NCBI RefSeq assembly: GCF_001299635.1
Contig: NZ_JRHN01000032.1
Coordinates: forward strand, 1 to 61,324
From: Clostridioides difficile
Lineage (GTDB): Bacteria; Bacillota; Clostridia; Peptostreptococcales; Peptostreptococcaceae
Direction: 5' to 3'
Length of the DNA: 61,324 bases
Shown here: piece after piece, positions 54,119 to 61,324 of the stretch
Position numbering within the stretch: the stretch's first letter is position 1
How the letters are laid out: each line of letters begins with the position of its first letter
Program-made: the position numbers and the translations under genes
The notes under the pieces: generated by a model
The model's input: the letters and a program-made list of their open reading frames with translations, nothing else
What the model was told of the DNA's origin: nothing
Database searches by the model: none

Positions 54119-54598
54119 TTATTTAAGTTTATAATTTAGCTCTCTACAAATTATTCTTGCTGTTTCCTCAGCAACTTGACCTGTAAATAATATACATTGG
54201 TCCATATGTTCCTTTGTTCCAAGTGTCATTCCTTTTGTAAGAATTCTACAACATAAAGAATTATTTTTTCCTTTAAAAAAATCATGCAATTCTTTTGATA
54301 GCTCCATAGCTTTATTTACTTTTTCATCTTTAGCTTCACTTCTACCAAAGAATAATCCTAAAGCCATTATGCCACCAGTTATAGCTCCACATGTACATCC
54401 TGATCCTCCTATTCCAACAGGAAATCCTGATGCCATAGATATAATTTCATCTGTTATATCCAATTCAAACTCATCTTTTATAACTTTAACGACTGCTTCT
54501 GAACAATAAAAGTCACCATTACGATAATATTGTTCTGCTGTAACTCTTACTTTTTCTAAATTTATACTTTTCTCAGATTTTACTACACCACTATTCAT
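54119..54598 (-). CDS. C_GCAxxG_C_C family protein
   Basis: 159 residues. G-G-S-G-C-T-C-G-A-I-T-G-G (about 65-77) contains the family motif, with further conserved Cys at the N-terminal Y-C-S-E-A, C-C-R and a late D-Q-C. The pattern of spaced Cys suggests a metal or cluster site. The family is of unknown function, often redox or selenium related. ATG 54598 follows GGAGGAT. It is monocistronic. Confidence 0.85.
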   Translation of the reverse strand: MNSGVVKSEKSINLEKVRVTAEQYYRNGDFYCSEAVVKVIKDEFELDITDEIISMASGFPVGIGGSGCTCGAITGGIMALGLFFGRSEAKDEKVNKAMELSKELHDFFKGKNNSLCCRILTKGMTLGTKEHMDQCILFTGQVAEETARIICRELNYKLK

Positions 54599-54901
54599 AA
54601 TTTTTTATCCTCCTTATATATAATAAATTAATCTCTTAATTAATAATAACTTATTTTTTATATTGTGAAATGCAATGAGTATTTTCAGACAATGTATCAC
54701 TTGTTCTGTAAAAATCAAAAACTACATTATGAATGTAACCAGTACGTATTTTACAGATATATGGTATTTTCACTAGAAATTGAAACAATTATTATATAAT
54801 ATATTGAATGTTAAGTATCATGCACATTTGTAGTTTATATTATAATCTATGAGTAATTGTTTTTCAATGGACTGTGGTTGAAGATTTAAGAGGGAATTGT
54901 A

Positions 54902-54964
54902 ATGAATGTATTGAATAATGTCATAGAGACAATAGAAAATAAAGGGTATTTATTTTTTAAGTAA
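54902..54964 (+). CDS. Possible 20-residue micro-ORF
   Basis: AGAGGG (54889-54894) precedes ATG 54902, which opens 20 codons (M-N-V-L-N-N-V-I-E-T-I-E-N-K-G-Y) to TAA. It may be a leader peptide or the truncated start of a lost gene before the YciI-like gene. No family is recognised. The rest of 54599-55020 shows nothing else. Confidence 0.25.
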   Translation: MNVLNNVIETIENKGYLFFK

Positions 54965-55020
54965 ACCCATACTAATAATAAAGTATTGATTCAATATAGG
55001 ATAAAGGAGTAATGTATAGT

Positions 55021-55317
55021 ATGAAATATTTTGTTATTGAAGGCATTATAAAAGATTCAAATTTAATTGATGAAAAAATTATGAAAAAGCACATGTCTTA
55101 TACTCAAAAAGCGATAGATGATGGCTTAATCTTGATGTCTACACTTAAAACAGATATGAGTGGAGGATTGTTTATTATGAAGTCAGAATCAATTGAAAAA
55201 TTGGAAGAGTATTTATTTAATGAACCTCTTAAAACTTTTGGTGTGCAAGATTACAAAGTCATAGAGTTTTCGCCCCATTATTTCAATAAATCATCTGCTG
55301 AGTGGTTTGATGATTAA
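55021..55317 (+). CDS. YciI-like protein
   Basis: 98 residues from ATG 55021; ATG 55012 is too close to the AAAGGAG site. The chain has the dimeric alpha/beta-barrel outline of YciI proteins: an N-terminal F-V-I-E-G strand, H-M-S-Y-T-Q-K-A-I-D-D-G-L-I-L-M-S-T (the conserved His and G-x-x-x-x-x-G-P-like region, here without the Pro) and G-G-L-F-I-M-K-S. YciI members are small enzymes or binding proteins with varied roles; no specific function follows. It ends at a bidirectional terminator. Confidence 0.75.
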   Translation: MKYFVIEGIIKDSNLIDEKIMKKHMSYTQKAIDDGLILMSTLKTDMSGGLFIMKSESIEKLEEYLFNEPLKTFGVQDYKVIEFSPHYFNKSSAEWFDD

Positions 55318-55438
55318 AGATGTTTACTGTGTCAAACTAAAAAATATTTAGTAGACGTTAATGTTTTTAAACCTTTTCTTTCGTCACAAAATAAAAAAAC
55401 TATAATGAAAATTATTACTTGAATTAATGAATAATTAG

Positions 55439-55482
55439 AAATAGGTAAGGATTATCTTATATAATATACTTCTTACCTATTT
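55439..55482. terminator. Bidirectional terminator between the YciI-like gene and panC
   Basis: AAATAGGTAAG (55439-55449) pairs with CTTACCTATTT (55472-55482), T-rich on the plus-strand side and usable for the minus-strand pan operon. Confidence 0.8.
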
Positions 55483-55525
55483 TAATAAGTAGAATTTTAT
55501 AACAAAATATTTTGTAATAGCATGT

Positions 55526-56374
55526 TTATATGTTTAATTCAAATGTAAAATTGTCAATTAATCTAGTTTTTCCTATAAATACAGCAATTGCCACAAGTAT
55601 AGAATCTTCTATTTCTTTAACTGGTTGTAATGTATTACTGTCTACAATTTCAACATAATCTATTTTTGCTAAGGGTTCAGCGTTTATGGTAGATATTATT
55701 AAATTTTCTAATTTTTTTACGTCTAAAGTTCCATTCATTAACTCTTTTTTTACGAGATTCAGACTTTTATTTAAAATCAAAGCTGATTTTCTTTCTTTTT
55801 TTGAAAGATATGTATTTCTCGAGCTTTTTGCTAAACCATCCTTTTCACGAACTATAGGACAGCCTATTATCTCTGTATCTATATTCAAATCCTTGACCAT
55901 CCTTTTAATTACTGCTAATTGTTGAGCATCTTTTTCTCCAAAATAAGCTTTATCAGGAGTTACTATATTTAGAAATTTTGAAACAACCAGGCAGACACCT
56001 CCAAAATGAACTGGTCTCTTAGAACCACAAAGAAAATCTGTAAGTCCAGATACACTTATGGTAGTACAGTTGCCTTTTAAATACATTTCTTCTGATGAAG
56101 GATTAAAAACTACTGATGCACCACTATCCATACAGTATTTAAAATCTTTTTTTATATCTCTTGGGTAGCTATTAAAATCTTCATTAGGTCCAAATTGAGT
56201 TGGATTTACAAATACACTAACTACTACTTTATCATTTTCTTTTACAGCTTTTTTAATAAGGCTTTGATGTCCTTCATGTAAAAATCCCATGGTAGGAACA
56301 AGCCCTATAGAATAGCCAGATTTTTTCCAATCTTTAATTACATTTCTTAGTGATTCTATTTCCTTTATAAGCAT
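55526..56374 (-). CDS. panC: Pantothenate synthetase PanC
   Basis: 282 residues. V-P-T-M-G-F-L-H-E-G-H (the HIGH-like nucleotide site), V-S-V-F-V-N-P-T-Q-F-G-P-N-E-D-F and R-E-K-D-G-L-A-K-S-S-R-N are the family hallmarks. It joins pantoate and beta-alanine with ATP to give pantothenate. It is last gene of the panG-panB-panC operon, 18 bases after panB. No panD gene follows, so beta-alanine must come from elsewhere. Confidence 0.95.
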   Translation of the reverse strand: MLIKEIESLRNVIKDWKKSGYSIGLVPTMGFLHEGHQSLIKKAVKENDKVVVSVFVNPTQFGPNEDFNSYPRDIKKDFKYCMDSGASVVFNPSSEEMYLKGNCTTISVSGLTDFLCGSKRPVHFGGVCLVVSKFLNIVTPDKAYFGEKDAQQLAVIKRMVKDLNIDTEIIGCPIVREKDGLAKSSRNTYLSKKERKSALILNKSLNLVKKELMNGTLDVKKLENLIISTINAEPLAKIDYVEIVDSNTLQPVKEIEDSILVAIAVFIGKTRLIDNFTFELNI

Positions 56375-56392
56375 TTTGTACCATCCTTAATC

Positions 56393-57220
56393 TTAGTATA
56401 ATTTTTCTAATTCAGATTCATTTATTGAAAAGCTATGTTTTTCTTGTGGAAATGCACCAGTTTCAACTTCTAGTATGTAATTTTTAATTGAATCTTTCAT
56501 TATATCTCCTATATTTGCATATTGTTTTACAAATTTAGGTACAAAATCTCCAAACATCCCCAACATATCTTGATAAACTAAAATTTGACCATCACAATTA
56601 ATTCCTGCTCCTATCCCTATTGTAGGAATTGAAATAGAATTAGTTACCATCTCAGCTATTTTAGCAGGAACGCCTTCAAGCACAATAGAGAATGCTCCTG
56701 CTTTTTCTATTGATTTAGCGTCTTCAATAAGTTGTTTTGCTGTTTCACTAGTATTTCCTTGAACTTTAAATCCGCCAAATGAATTTACAGATTGAGGTGT
56801 TAGTCCTAAATGACCCATTACAGGTATTTGAGCATTTACAATGCTCTTTATTTGTTCTATAACGTTTGAACCTCCTTCTAACTTTACAGCATGTGCACCT
56901 CCTTCTTTTACAAGTCTACCAGCATTTCTCACAGCATCTTCAATAGAAACATGGTAAGATAGAAATGGCATATCACTTACTATTAAGGCATTTTTCACAC
57001 CATTTTTCACAGCTTTTGTATGATATATAATTTCATCTATAGTAACAGATAGAGTGTTTTCTTCACCTTTTATGACCATTCCTAATGAATCTCCTATTAA
57101 AATACCATTTATATTACATTCATCCATTAGTTTTGCCATTGAATAATCATAAGCAGTAAGCATAGATAACTTTTTTCCTTTACTTTTAGCATTTTTAAAA
57201 GTCAGTATAGTATTTTTCAT
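56393..57220 (-). CDS. panB: Ketopantoate hydroxymethyltransferase PanB
   Basis: 275 residues, a TIM barrel with [14 protein letters not shown] (Mg-binding Asp), [13 protein letters not shown] and L-E-G-V-P. It makes ketopantoate from ketoisovalerate and methylene-tetrahydrofolate. ATG 57220 lies 26 bases inside the end of panG, behind AGGAGGA, so the two are translationally coupled. Confidence 0.95.
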   Translation of the reverse strand: MKNTILTFKNAKSKGKKLSMLTAYDYSMAKLMDECNINGILIGDSLGMVIKGEENTLSVTIDEIIYHTKAVKNGVKNALIVSDMPFLSYHVSIEDAVRNAGRLVKEGGAHAVKLEGGSNVIEQIKSIVNAQIPVMGHLGLTPQSVNSFGGFKVQGNTSETAKQLIEDAKSIEKAGAFSIVLEGVPAKIAEMVTNSISIPTIGIGAGINCDGQILVYQDMLGMFGDFVPKFVKQYANIGDIMKDSIKNYILEVETGAFPQEKHSFSINESELEKLY

Positions 57221-58133
57221 CGTTTTTTCCTCCTAAAATTTTGTAAATCTCTTTGTATTTTTCAGATTTACTTATTAAATTTTCAACTGCGTTTTCTGTA
57301 GAAATACTTTTTGTACATTTTAATGAATCTTCATTTTCCAAGGCTATTATTTTTAGTAGATTTAAGGATAGAATTTTGTAAATATTTTCATCTTTCTCAT
57401 CTAATGCTGATAAATGTTTTTTTATTGGTGTTATATCCCCACGGACAATAGGTCCAGTAAGGGCTTTAGAAAATCCATTATCAAGTATATTTTCTATATT
57501 TATTTTGACTAAAGGATTTATAGCTTTTAAAGCTTCTTCCTCAGATAAACCCAATTTGATAAAGTAATTTACACCTACATTTAGTAAAGATAACACTAAA
57601 TTTGAAACTAAAACATTAGCTAAATGATAAGTGGATGAAGTATTTTTATCTCTTATAAAGAATTGATTACCCAAGCTATTTATAAAATCTTGAATAAATA
57701 AATCATCTTTTTCATTATCACCTTCTATGGAAAAACAAATGTCTTTCATTTTTTTTATATCAGTATTTTTATTGGAAAATGCAAATATAGGATGGATAGA
57801 ATAAATTAATGCACCTGCTTTTTTTGAACAGAACAATATACTAGATTTTAAAGAGCCACTTGTGTGGCAAATATATTTATGTTTTAAATTAAATTTGGAA
57901 AGTTTTTTGTCTATAATTTCAATAGAATCATCTGATGTTGTAATAAACAATATATCGTTTTCATAAATAATTTCTTTCAAGTTACTGTAAATTTTTGTTT
58001 TTGTTAAATTTGTTGATTCTAGTAAAGATAATTGATTTCTTCCATAAAAACCTGTTACATAATAACCCTTTGACAAAAAATAATTTGCCAAAGATGTACC
58101 AACTTTTCCGGAACCAATAAATCCTATTTTAAT
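57195..58133 (-). CDS. panG: Ketopantoate reductase PanG (Rossmann-DUF2520)
   Basis: 312 residues from an apparent ATT codon at 58133. [11 protein letters not shown], the NAD(P)-binding motif, lies just after it, and GGAGGTGG sits at correct distance. No ATG, GTG or TTG exists between this site and the in-frame stop upstream, and the first TTG downstream would cut off the motif. The middle has D-D-S-I and C-H-T-S-G-S-L, then I-H-P-I; the C-terminal half is helical DUF2520. From memory, PanG was described in Francisella as a ketopantoate reductase with homologues in C. difficile. It supplies the step between PanB and PanC. Confidence 0.8.
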   Translation of the reverse strand: MKIGFIGSGKVGTSLANYFLSKGYYVTGFYGRNQLSLLESTNLTKTKIYSNLKEIIYENDILFITTSDDSIEIIDKKLSKFNLKHKYICHTSGSLKSSILFCSKKAGALIYSIHPIFAFSNKNTDIKKMKDICFSIEGDNEKDDLFIQDFINSLGNQFFIRDKNTSSTYHLANVLVSNLVLSLLNVGVNYFIKLGLSEEEALKAINPLVKINIENILDNGFSKALTGPIVRGDITPIKKHLSALDEKDENIYKILSLNLLKIIALENEDSLKCTKSISTENAVENLISKSEKYKEIYKILGGKNDEKYYTDF

Positions 58134-58888
58134 AGTACCACCTCCACTTTGTGATACAACATCTTAATTTCCAATCTCATTCATGAAGATATGAGTTACA
58201 TAAGACAAAATAATTAAAAACATTTAAAGTATAGTTCTCATAACAAGATACCATCCATGGATATTTTATCATTTAAATGAAAGATTGACAAATAATTATA
58301 TAAAAGTTGAGTAAATATACTTTTATTTATGTTGTATTATTTTGCTGGAGATGTAGTTGATTTAGAAAATTATTAAAATAATATCTTTATAAAAATAATA
58401 AAATGAAGACATTTATATAATGTATATGAAAGATGAATTATTTTAATAAAATAAAATATAAGTAAAAAAATTATGGTATTTATTAAATACAAATTTTTTA
58501 AATTTGCAATATATAATGAAAATAATTTCATCTATTTCTAAAAAAAATCTTTTTTACTTTATATTATTAATATTATTTTTTATTATCTTAAATTTTAAAG
58601 TAATAAAAAATATACAGTTTATTTCTTATATCTAATTTTATAAAGATAAATATAGCAGTAAAATTTAATATAAGGCTGATAAGCATTATATACAATAATC
58701 TTGTTCAAATTGATAATATGATATTGATGTATTTTTTTTTATCAACTATAATCTAAAATATGAAGTAATAAGTTTTTTTATTAAATTGTATATTTAATGT
58801 ATATATAAATGACAAATAAATCCTCTGTAATAAAAATAATTCTAGGAATGTGGTTATAAATAATAGCAATGATGAAGGAGGTAAGTAT
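58134..58888. other. 750-bp AT-rich intergenic region
   Basis: Divergent promoter region of the pan operon and the EAL gene, extremely AT-rich, with long A and T runs. I see no gene, riboswitch core or strong hairpin. Confidence 0.4.
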
Positions 58889-60991
58889 ATGAACAAACAT
58901 AATCTTGAGGTTATATTAAATCAGCTACAGATTAATATATATATTACAGATATTCATACTGATAAAATTATTTTCATGAATGAAAATATGAAAAAAGAAT
59001 ATAATATTTCAGCTCCAGAAGGAAAAGTTTGTTGGGAGGTATTATATACTGAAAAAAATGCCCCATGTAGTTTTTGTAAAGTCTTAGAGCTGTTAAAGAA
59101 TAATAAAAAAGGAACATTAATAAAGTGGTATGAAAAATGTAATAAGTTAAATCAAGTTTTTGAAAATTATGATAGTCTAATTTCATGGCAAGATGGTACA
59201 GTTGTTCATATACACCAATCTATAGATATTACAAATTCCAAAAGCTTAAATGAGCAAGGTAAAGTTGAAGAATTTTATCAAATATCAAATAATAAAGAAG
59301 AAAGAGATTATCTTGAAGATTTTAATGCCTTAAGAAGTAAATTTGATTATGATTCTACATTACTTTATGATGCTTTGATTAGAGGTACAGATGAATATAT
59401 ATATATTTGTAATATGAAAACAGGAGTATTTCGATATTCACCATCACAAGTTGAATTATTTGATTTGCCAGGAGAAATTGTAGAAAGTCCAATTATTTAC
59501 TGGAAGAGCATTGTACATCCAGAAGACTGGGACCGTTTTTATAAGTCAAATATGGAAATAGGTAAAAATAATATGGATTATCATTCAGTGGAATTCCGGG
59601 CTAAAAATCGCAGTGGAGAATATATTTGGTTAAGATGTAGAGGACAATTAATGCGTGATGAGTTTGGAGAACCAAGTATTTTTGCAGGAATAATGACACA
59701 GTTAGGGAAACAAAATAAGATTGACCCATTAACACAACTGTTGAATTACTATGAATTTATGAGTGTGTTTGAAGATAAACTTTCAAATCCGATGATTGAA
59801 AAATTATGTATAGTATTATTGAATATCGACGATTTTAAAAATGTTAATGAGATGTATGATAGAGATTTTGGAGATAATATAATAAAAACTTTAGCACAAT
59901 CTATACAATCTATTTTACCAGGTAATGCTGAACTTTATAAACTTGATGGTGATGAACTGGGAATTCTCGTTGATAATGTTGAGGAAAAAGAGATTCAACT
60001 TTTATATGAGCAAATACAAAATTTAATTATACATCTTCACCTATGGAGAAAATATGGATTAAATATAACAATTTCTGCTGGGTGTGTTATATATCCAAAA
60101 CATGGGGATACAGTAAAAGAACTTAGTAAATATGCTAGCTATTCTTTACAGTATGCTAAAGATCATGGTAAGAATAGAATTGTTTTTTTCTCTGAAAAAA
60201 TATTAAAAAATAAAATGTACTCTGTAGCAATGATGTGGGAGTTGAAAGCATCAATTAATGATAATTTTAGGGGATTTAGTCTTAGATTTCAGCCACAAGT
60301 AGATACACAAAGCCATAATATAATAGGTGTAGAAGTACTTTTAAGATGGACTAATAGTGAAGGTAAAGCAATTTCTCCTTTAGAATTTATTCCAATTTTA
60401 GAAGAAAATGATATGATAAATACTGTAGGAGCATGGGTACTTCGGATGGCATTACGTACTTGTGGAGAATGGATTGCTGGTTATCCATTTTTTACAGTGA
60501 GTGTAAATATTTCAGCTGTTCAAATATTAGAGGATACATTTATTGAAGATATAATAAAAATTATAGATGAAGAAAATTTTCCTTATAAAAATCTTGTTTT
60601 AGAATTAACTGAAAGCCATACAGTGCAGAATATGAGTATTTTACAATATAAGTTTAAAGTTTTACAAGAATTAGGTATTCGTATTGCTATGGATGATTTT
60701 GGTACAGGATATTCATCATTAGAAGTTTTAAAATTTGCACCAATAGATATAGTGAAGATTGATAGAGTCTTTGTTAAAGACATATTAAAAAGTAAGTTTG
60801 ATGCCACATTTATACATTTTATTGTTGCAATTTGTCACGATGTAGAAATAAAAGTTTGTTTAGAGGGAGTGGAAACAAGAGAAGAGTATGATTTAGTTAA
60901 ACAAATGCAACCAGATTACATACAAGGATATTTTTTTGGAAAGCCACAAACAGCAAGTGAGATTTTAGATATTTTAAAAATAGACAATTGA
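58889..60991 (+). CDS. PAS-(degenerate GGDEF)-EAL c-di-GMP phosphodiesterase
   Basis: 700 residues from ATG 58889, behind GAAGGAGGT; GTG 58850 is in frame but has no site. There is no membrane helix, so it is cytoplasmic. First PAS domain (about 1-115) contains Cys60-x-x-Cys63, which may be redox- or ligand-sensing. A second PAS_3 domain is at about 155-275. GGDEF is degenerate (D-G-D-E-L, 353-357). EAL has E482-V-L, L-E-L-T-E-S, M-D-D-F-G-T-G-Y-S-S (601-610) and L-E-G-V-E-T, so it should degrade c-di-GMP. I think it corresponds to CD1515 of strain 630. It is monocistronic. Confidence 0.9.
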   Translation: MNKHNLEVILNQLQINIYITDIHTDKIIFMNENMKKEYNISAPEGKVCWEVLYTEKNAPCSFCKVLELLKNNKKGTLIKWYEKCNKLNQVFENYDSLISWQDGTVVHIHQSIDITNSKSLNEQGKVEEFYQISNNKEERDYLEDFNALRSKFDYDSTLLYDALIRGTDEYIYICNMKTGVFRYSPSQVELFDLPGEIVESPIIYWKSIVHPEDWDRFYKSNMEIGKNNMDYHSVEFRAKNRSGEYIWLRCRGQLMRDEFGEPSIFAGIMTQLGKQNKIDPLTQLLNYYEFMSVFEDKLSNPMIEKLCIVLLNIDDFKNVNEMYDRDFGDNIIKTLAQSIQSILPGNAELYKLDGDELGILVDNVEEKEIQLLYEQIQNLIIHLHLWRKYGLNITISAGCVIYPKHGDTVKELSKYASYSLQYAKDHGKNRIVFFSEKILKNKMYSVAMMWELKASINDNFRGFSLRFQPQVDTQSHNIIGVEVLLRWTNSEGKAISPLEFIPILEENDMINTVGAWVLRMALRTCGEWIAGYPFFTVSVNISAVQILEDTFIEDIIKIIDEENFPYKNLVLELTESHTVQNMSILQYKFKVLQELGIRIAMDDFGTGYSSLEVLKFAPIDIVKIDRVFVKDILKSKFDATFIHFIVAICHDVEIKVCLEGVETREEYDLVKQMQPDYIQGYFFGKPQTASEILDILKIDN

Positions 60992-61108
60992 TACTAATCA
61001 AATTTGTAATTTATGTTTATTTAATTTATTTTTAAAGAAACTTTATGAATTTAATTATAATATTGAAACCGTTGATATAATCAAAATAAAACATGATGTT
61101 GAGTACAT

Positions 61109-61144
61109 AAAGGTAGAATCTATAAATAGTTGCTACCTTTTTTA
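61109..61144 (+). terminator. Terminator downstream of the EAL gene
   Basis: AAAGGTAG (61109-61116) pairs with CTACCTTT (61133-61140), followed by TTT. It lies 118 bases after the stop codon. Confidence 0.7.
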
Positions 61145-61229
61145 GTGAGCAATAAAGTGTATAATTAAAAATTTAGTAAAGTGTTTGATAATTCATCATT
61201 TAAGATGATAAAAAATAAATAAGAATTGC

Positions 61230-61272
61230 TTGATTTAGCCAATAATAAAGAATATAGTAACTATATAGACAA
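61230..61272 (+). promoter_or_regulatory. Promoter with MerR-type palindrome
   Basis: On the plus strand TTGATT (61230-61235), 17 bases, TATAGT (61253-61258). The -10 is inside a perfect 15-bp palindrome (61252-61266, ATATAGT-A-ACTATAT). On the minus strand the same dyad lies in the 19-base spacer between TTGTCT (61272-61267) and TATTAT (61247-61242). This copies the MATE promoter at 46333-46363. Confidence 0.55.
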
Positions 61273-61297
61273 CAAAACGAAAAGGAGTGTATAACCC

Positions 61298-61324
61298 TTG
61301 GAAAAACAGTATTTTACCACAGGA
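61298..61324 (+). CDS. Start of a probable MerR-family regulator, partial
   Basis: TTG 61298, behind AAAGGAG (61281-61287), opens nine codons to the edge of the window: M-E-K-Q-Y-F-T-T-G. MerR-type regulators commonly start with a short Y-F-T-I/T-G-E-F-A pattern, and the MerR-like operator directly upstream supports this. Nine residues cannot prove it. Confidence 0.4.

Overview
The window is low-GC Firmicute DNA. Gene content and order (feoA-feoA-feoB, SAM-riboswitch metNIQ, an orphan PAS histidine kinase beside a 3-methyladenine glycosylase, a second SigA-type factor, panC-panB-panG, several c-di-GMP enzymes) match what I remember of Clostridioides difficile around CD1474-CD1515 of strain 630. 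That assignment is from memory; no search was run. Starts are ATG, GTG or TTG behind strong AGGAGG-type ribosome sites, and most operons end in clear hairpin-plus-T terminators.

Layout. 1-1.3 kb: rubrerythrin tail and a dienelactone hydrolase-like protein. 1.6-4.5 kb: membrane c-di-GMP phosphodiesterase with two solute-binding sensor domains. 4.8-7.7 kb: ferrous iron operon feoA-feoA-feoB plus a 50-residue Cys-rich partner, with Fur-box-like sites. 7.9-11.2 kb: AIM24-family protein, then a sulfonate/nitrate-type ABC transporter. 11.3-12.7 kb: a DUF3793 protein behind a good Fur-box match, and a lipoprotein. 13.0-15.7 kb: SAM-I riboswitch and metNIQ. 15.8-22.9 kb: orphan histidine kinase, DNA glycosylase, XRE-cupin regulator, proC, DUF1002 protein. 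23.2-25.1 kb: HsdR-N-like protein with a His/Cys tail, a transposase remnant and a pentapeptide protein. 25.2-38.7 kb: a DUF11/SPOCS-like locus, described below. 39-48.6 kb: SigA2-type sigma factor, MurJ, DeoC, a GntR-ABC operon, a MATE exporter with a MerR-type promoter, a LUD protein and a DUF2935 protein. 49.9-61.3 kb: diguanylate cyclase, orphan family-5 binding lipoprotein, C_GCAxxG and YciI-like proteins, panG-panB-panC, a PAS-(degenerate GGDEF)-EAL phosphodiesterase, and the start of a probable MerR gene at the edge.

The most interesting region is 25.2-38.7 kb. A divergent pair of very large DUF11-repeat proteins (1143 and 2693 residues, the latter with about 18 repeats) has no visible signal peptide, transmembrane anchor or sorting motif. 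Beside them are two smaller proteins whose C-terminal halves resemble the DUF3794/SPOCS domain of spore-morphogenesis proteins such as SipL. One of these two also carries a single DUF11-like unit. With two possible sigma-K-like promoters, this suggests giant repeat proteins made in the mother cell and placed on the spore surface by SPOCS-type adaptors. That function is inference.

Other points: a 350-nt sigA2 leader with mutually exclusive hairpins and micro-ORFs, an apparent ATT start on panG, a shared palindrome in the MATE promoter and at the right edge, and a frameshifted micro-ORF at the head of the SPOCS operon.
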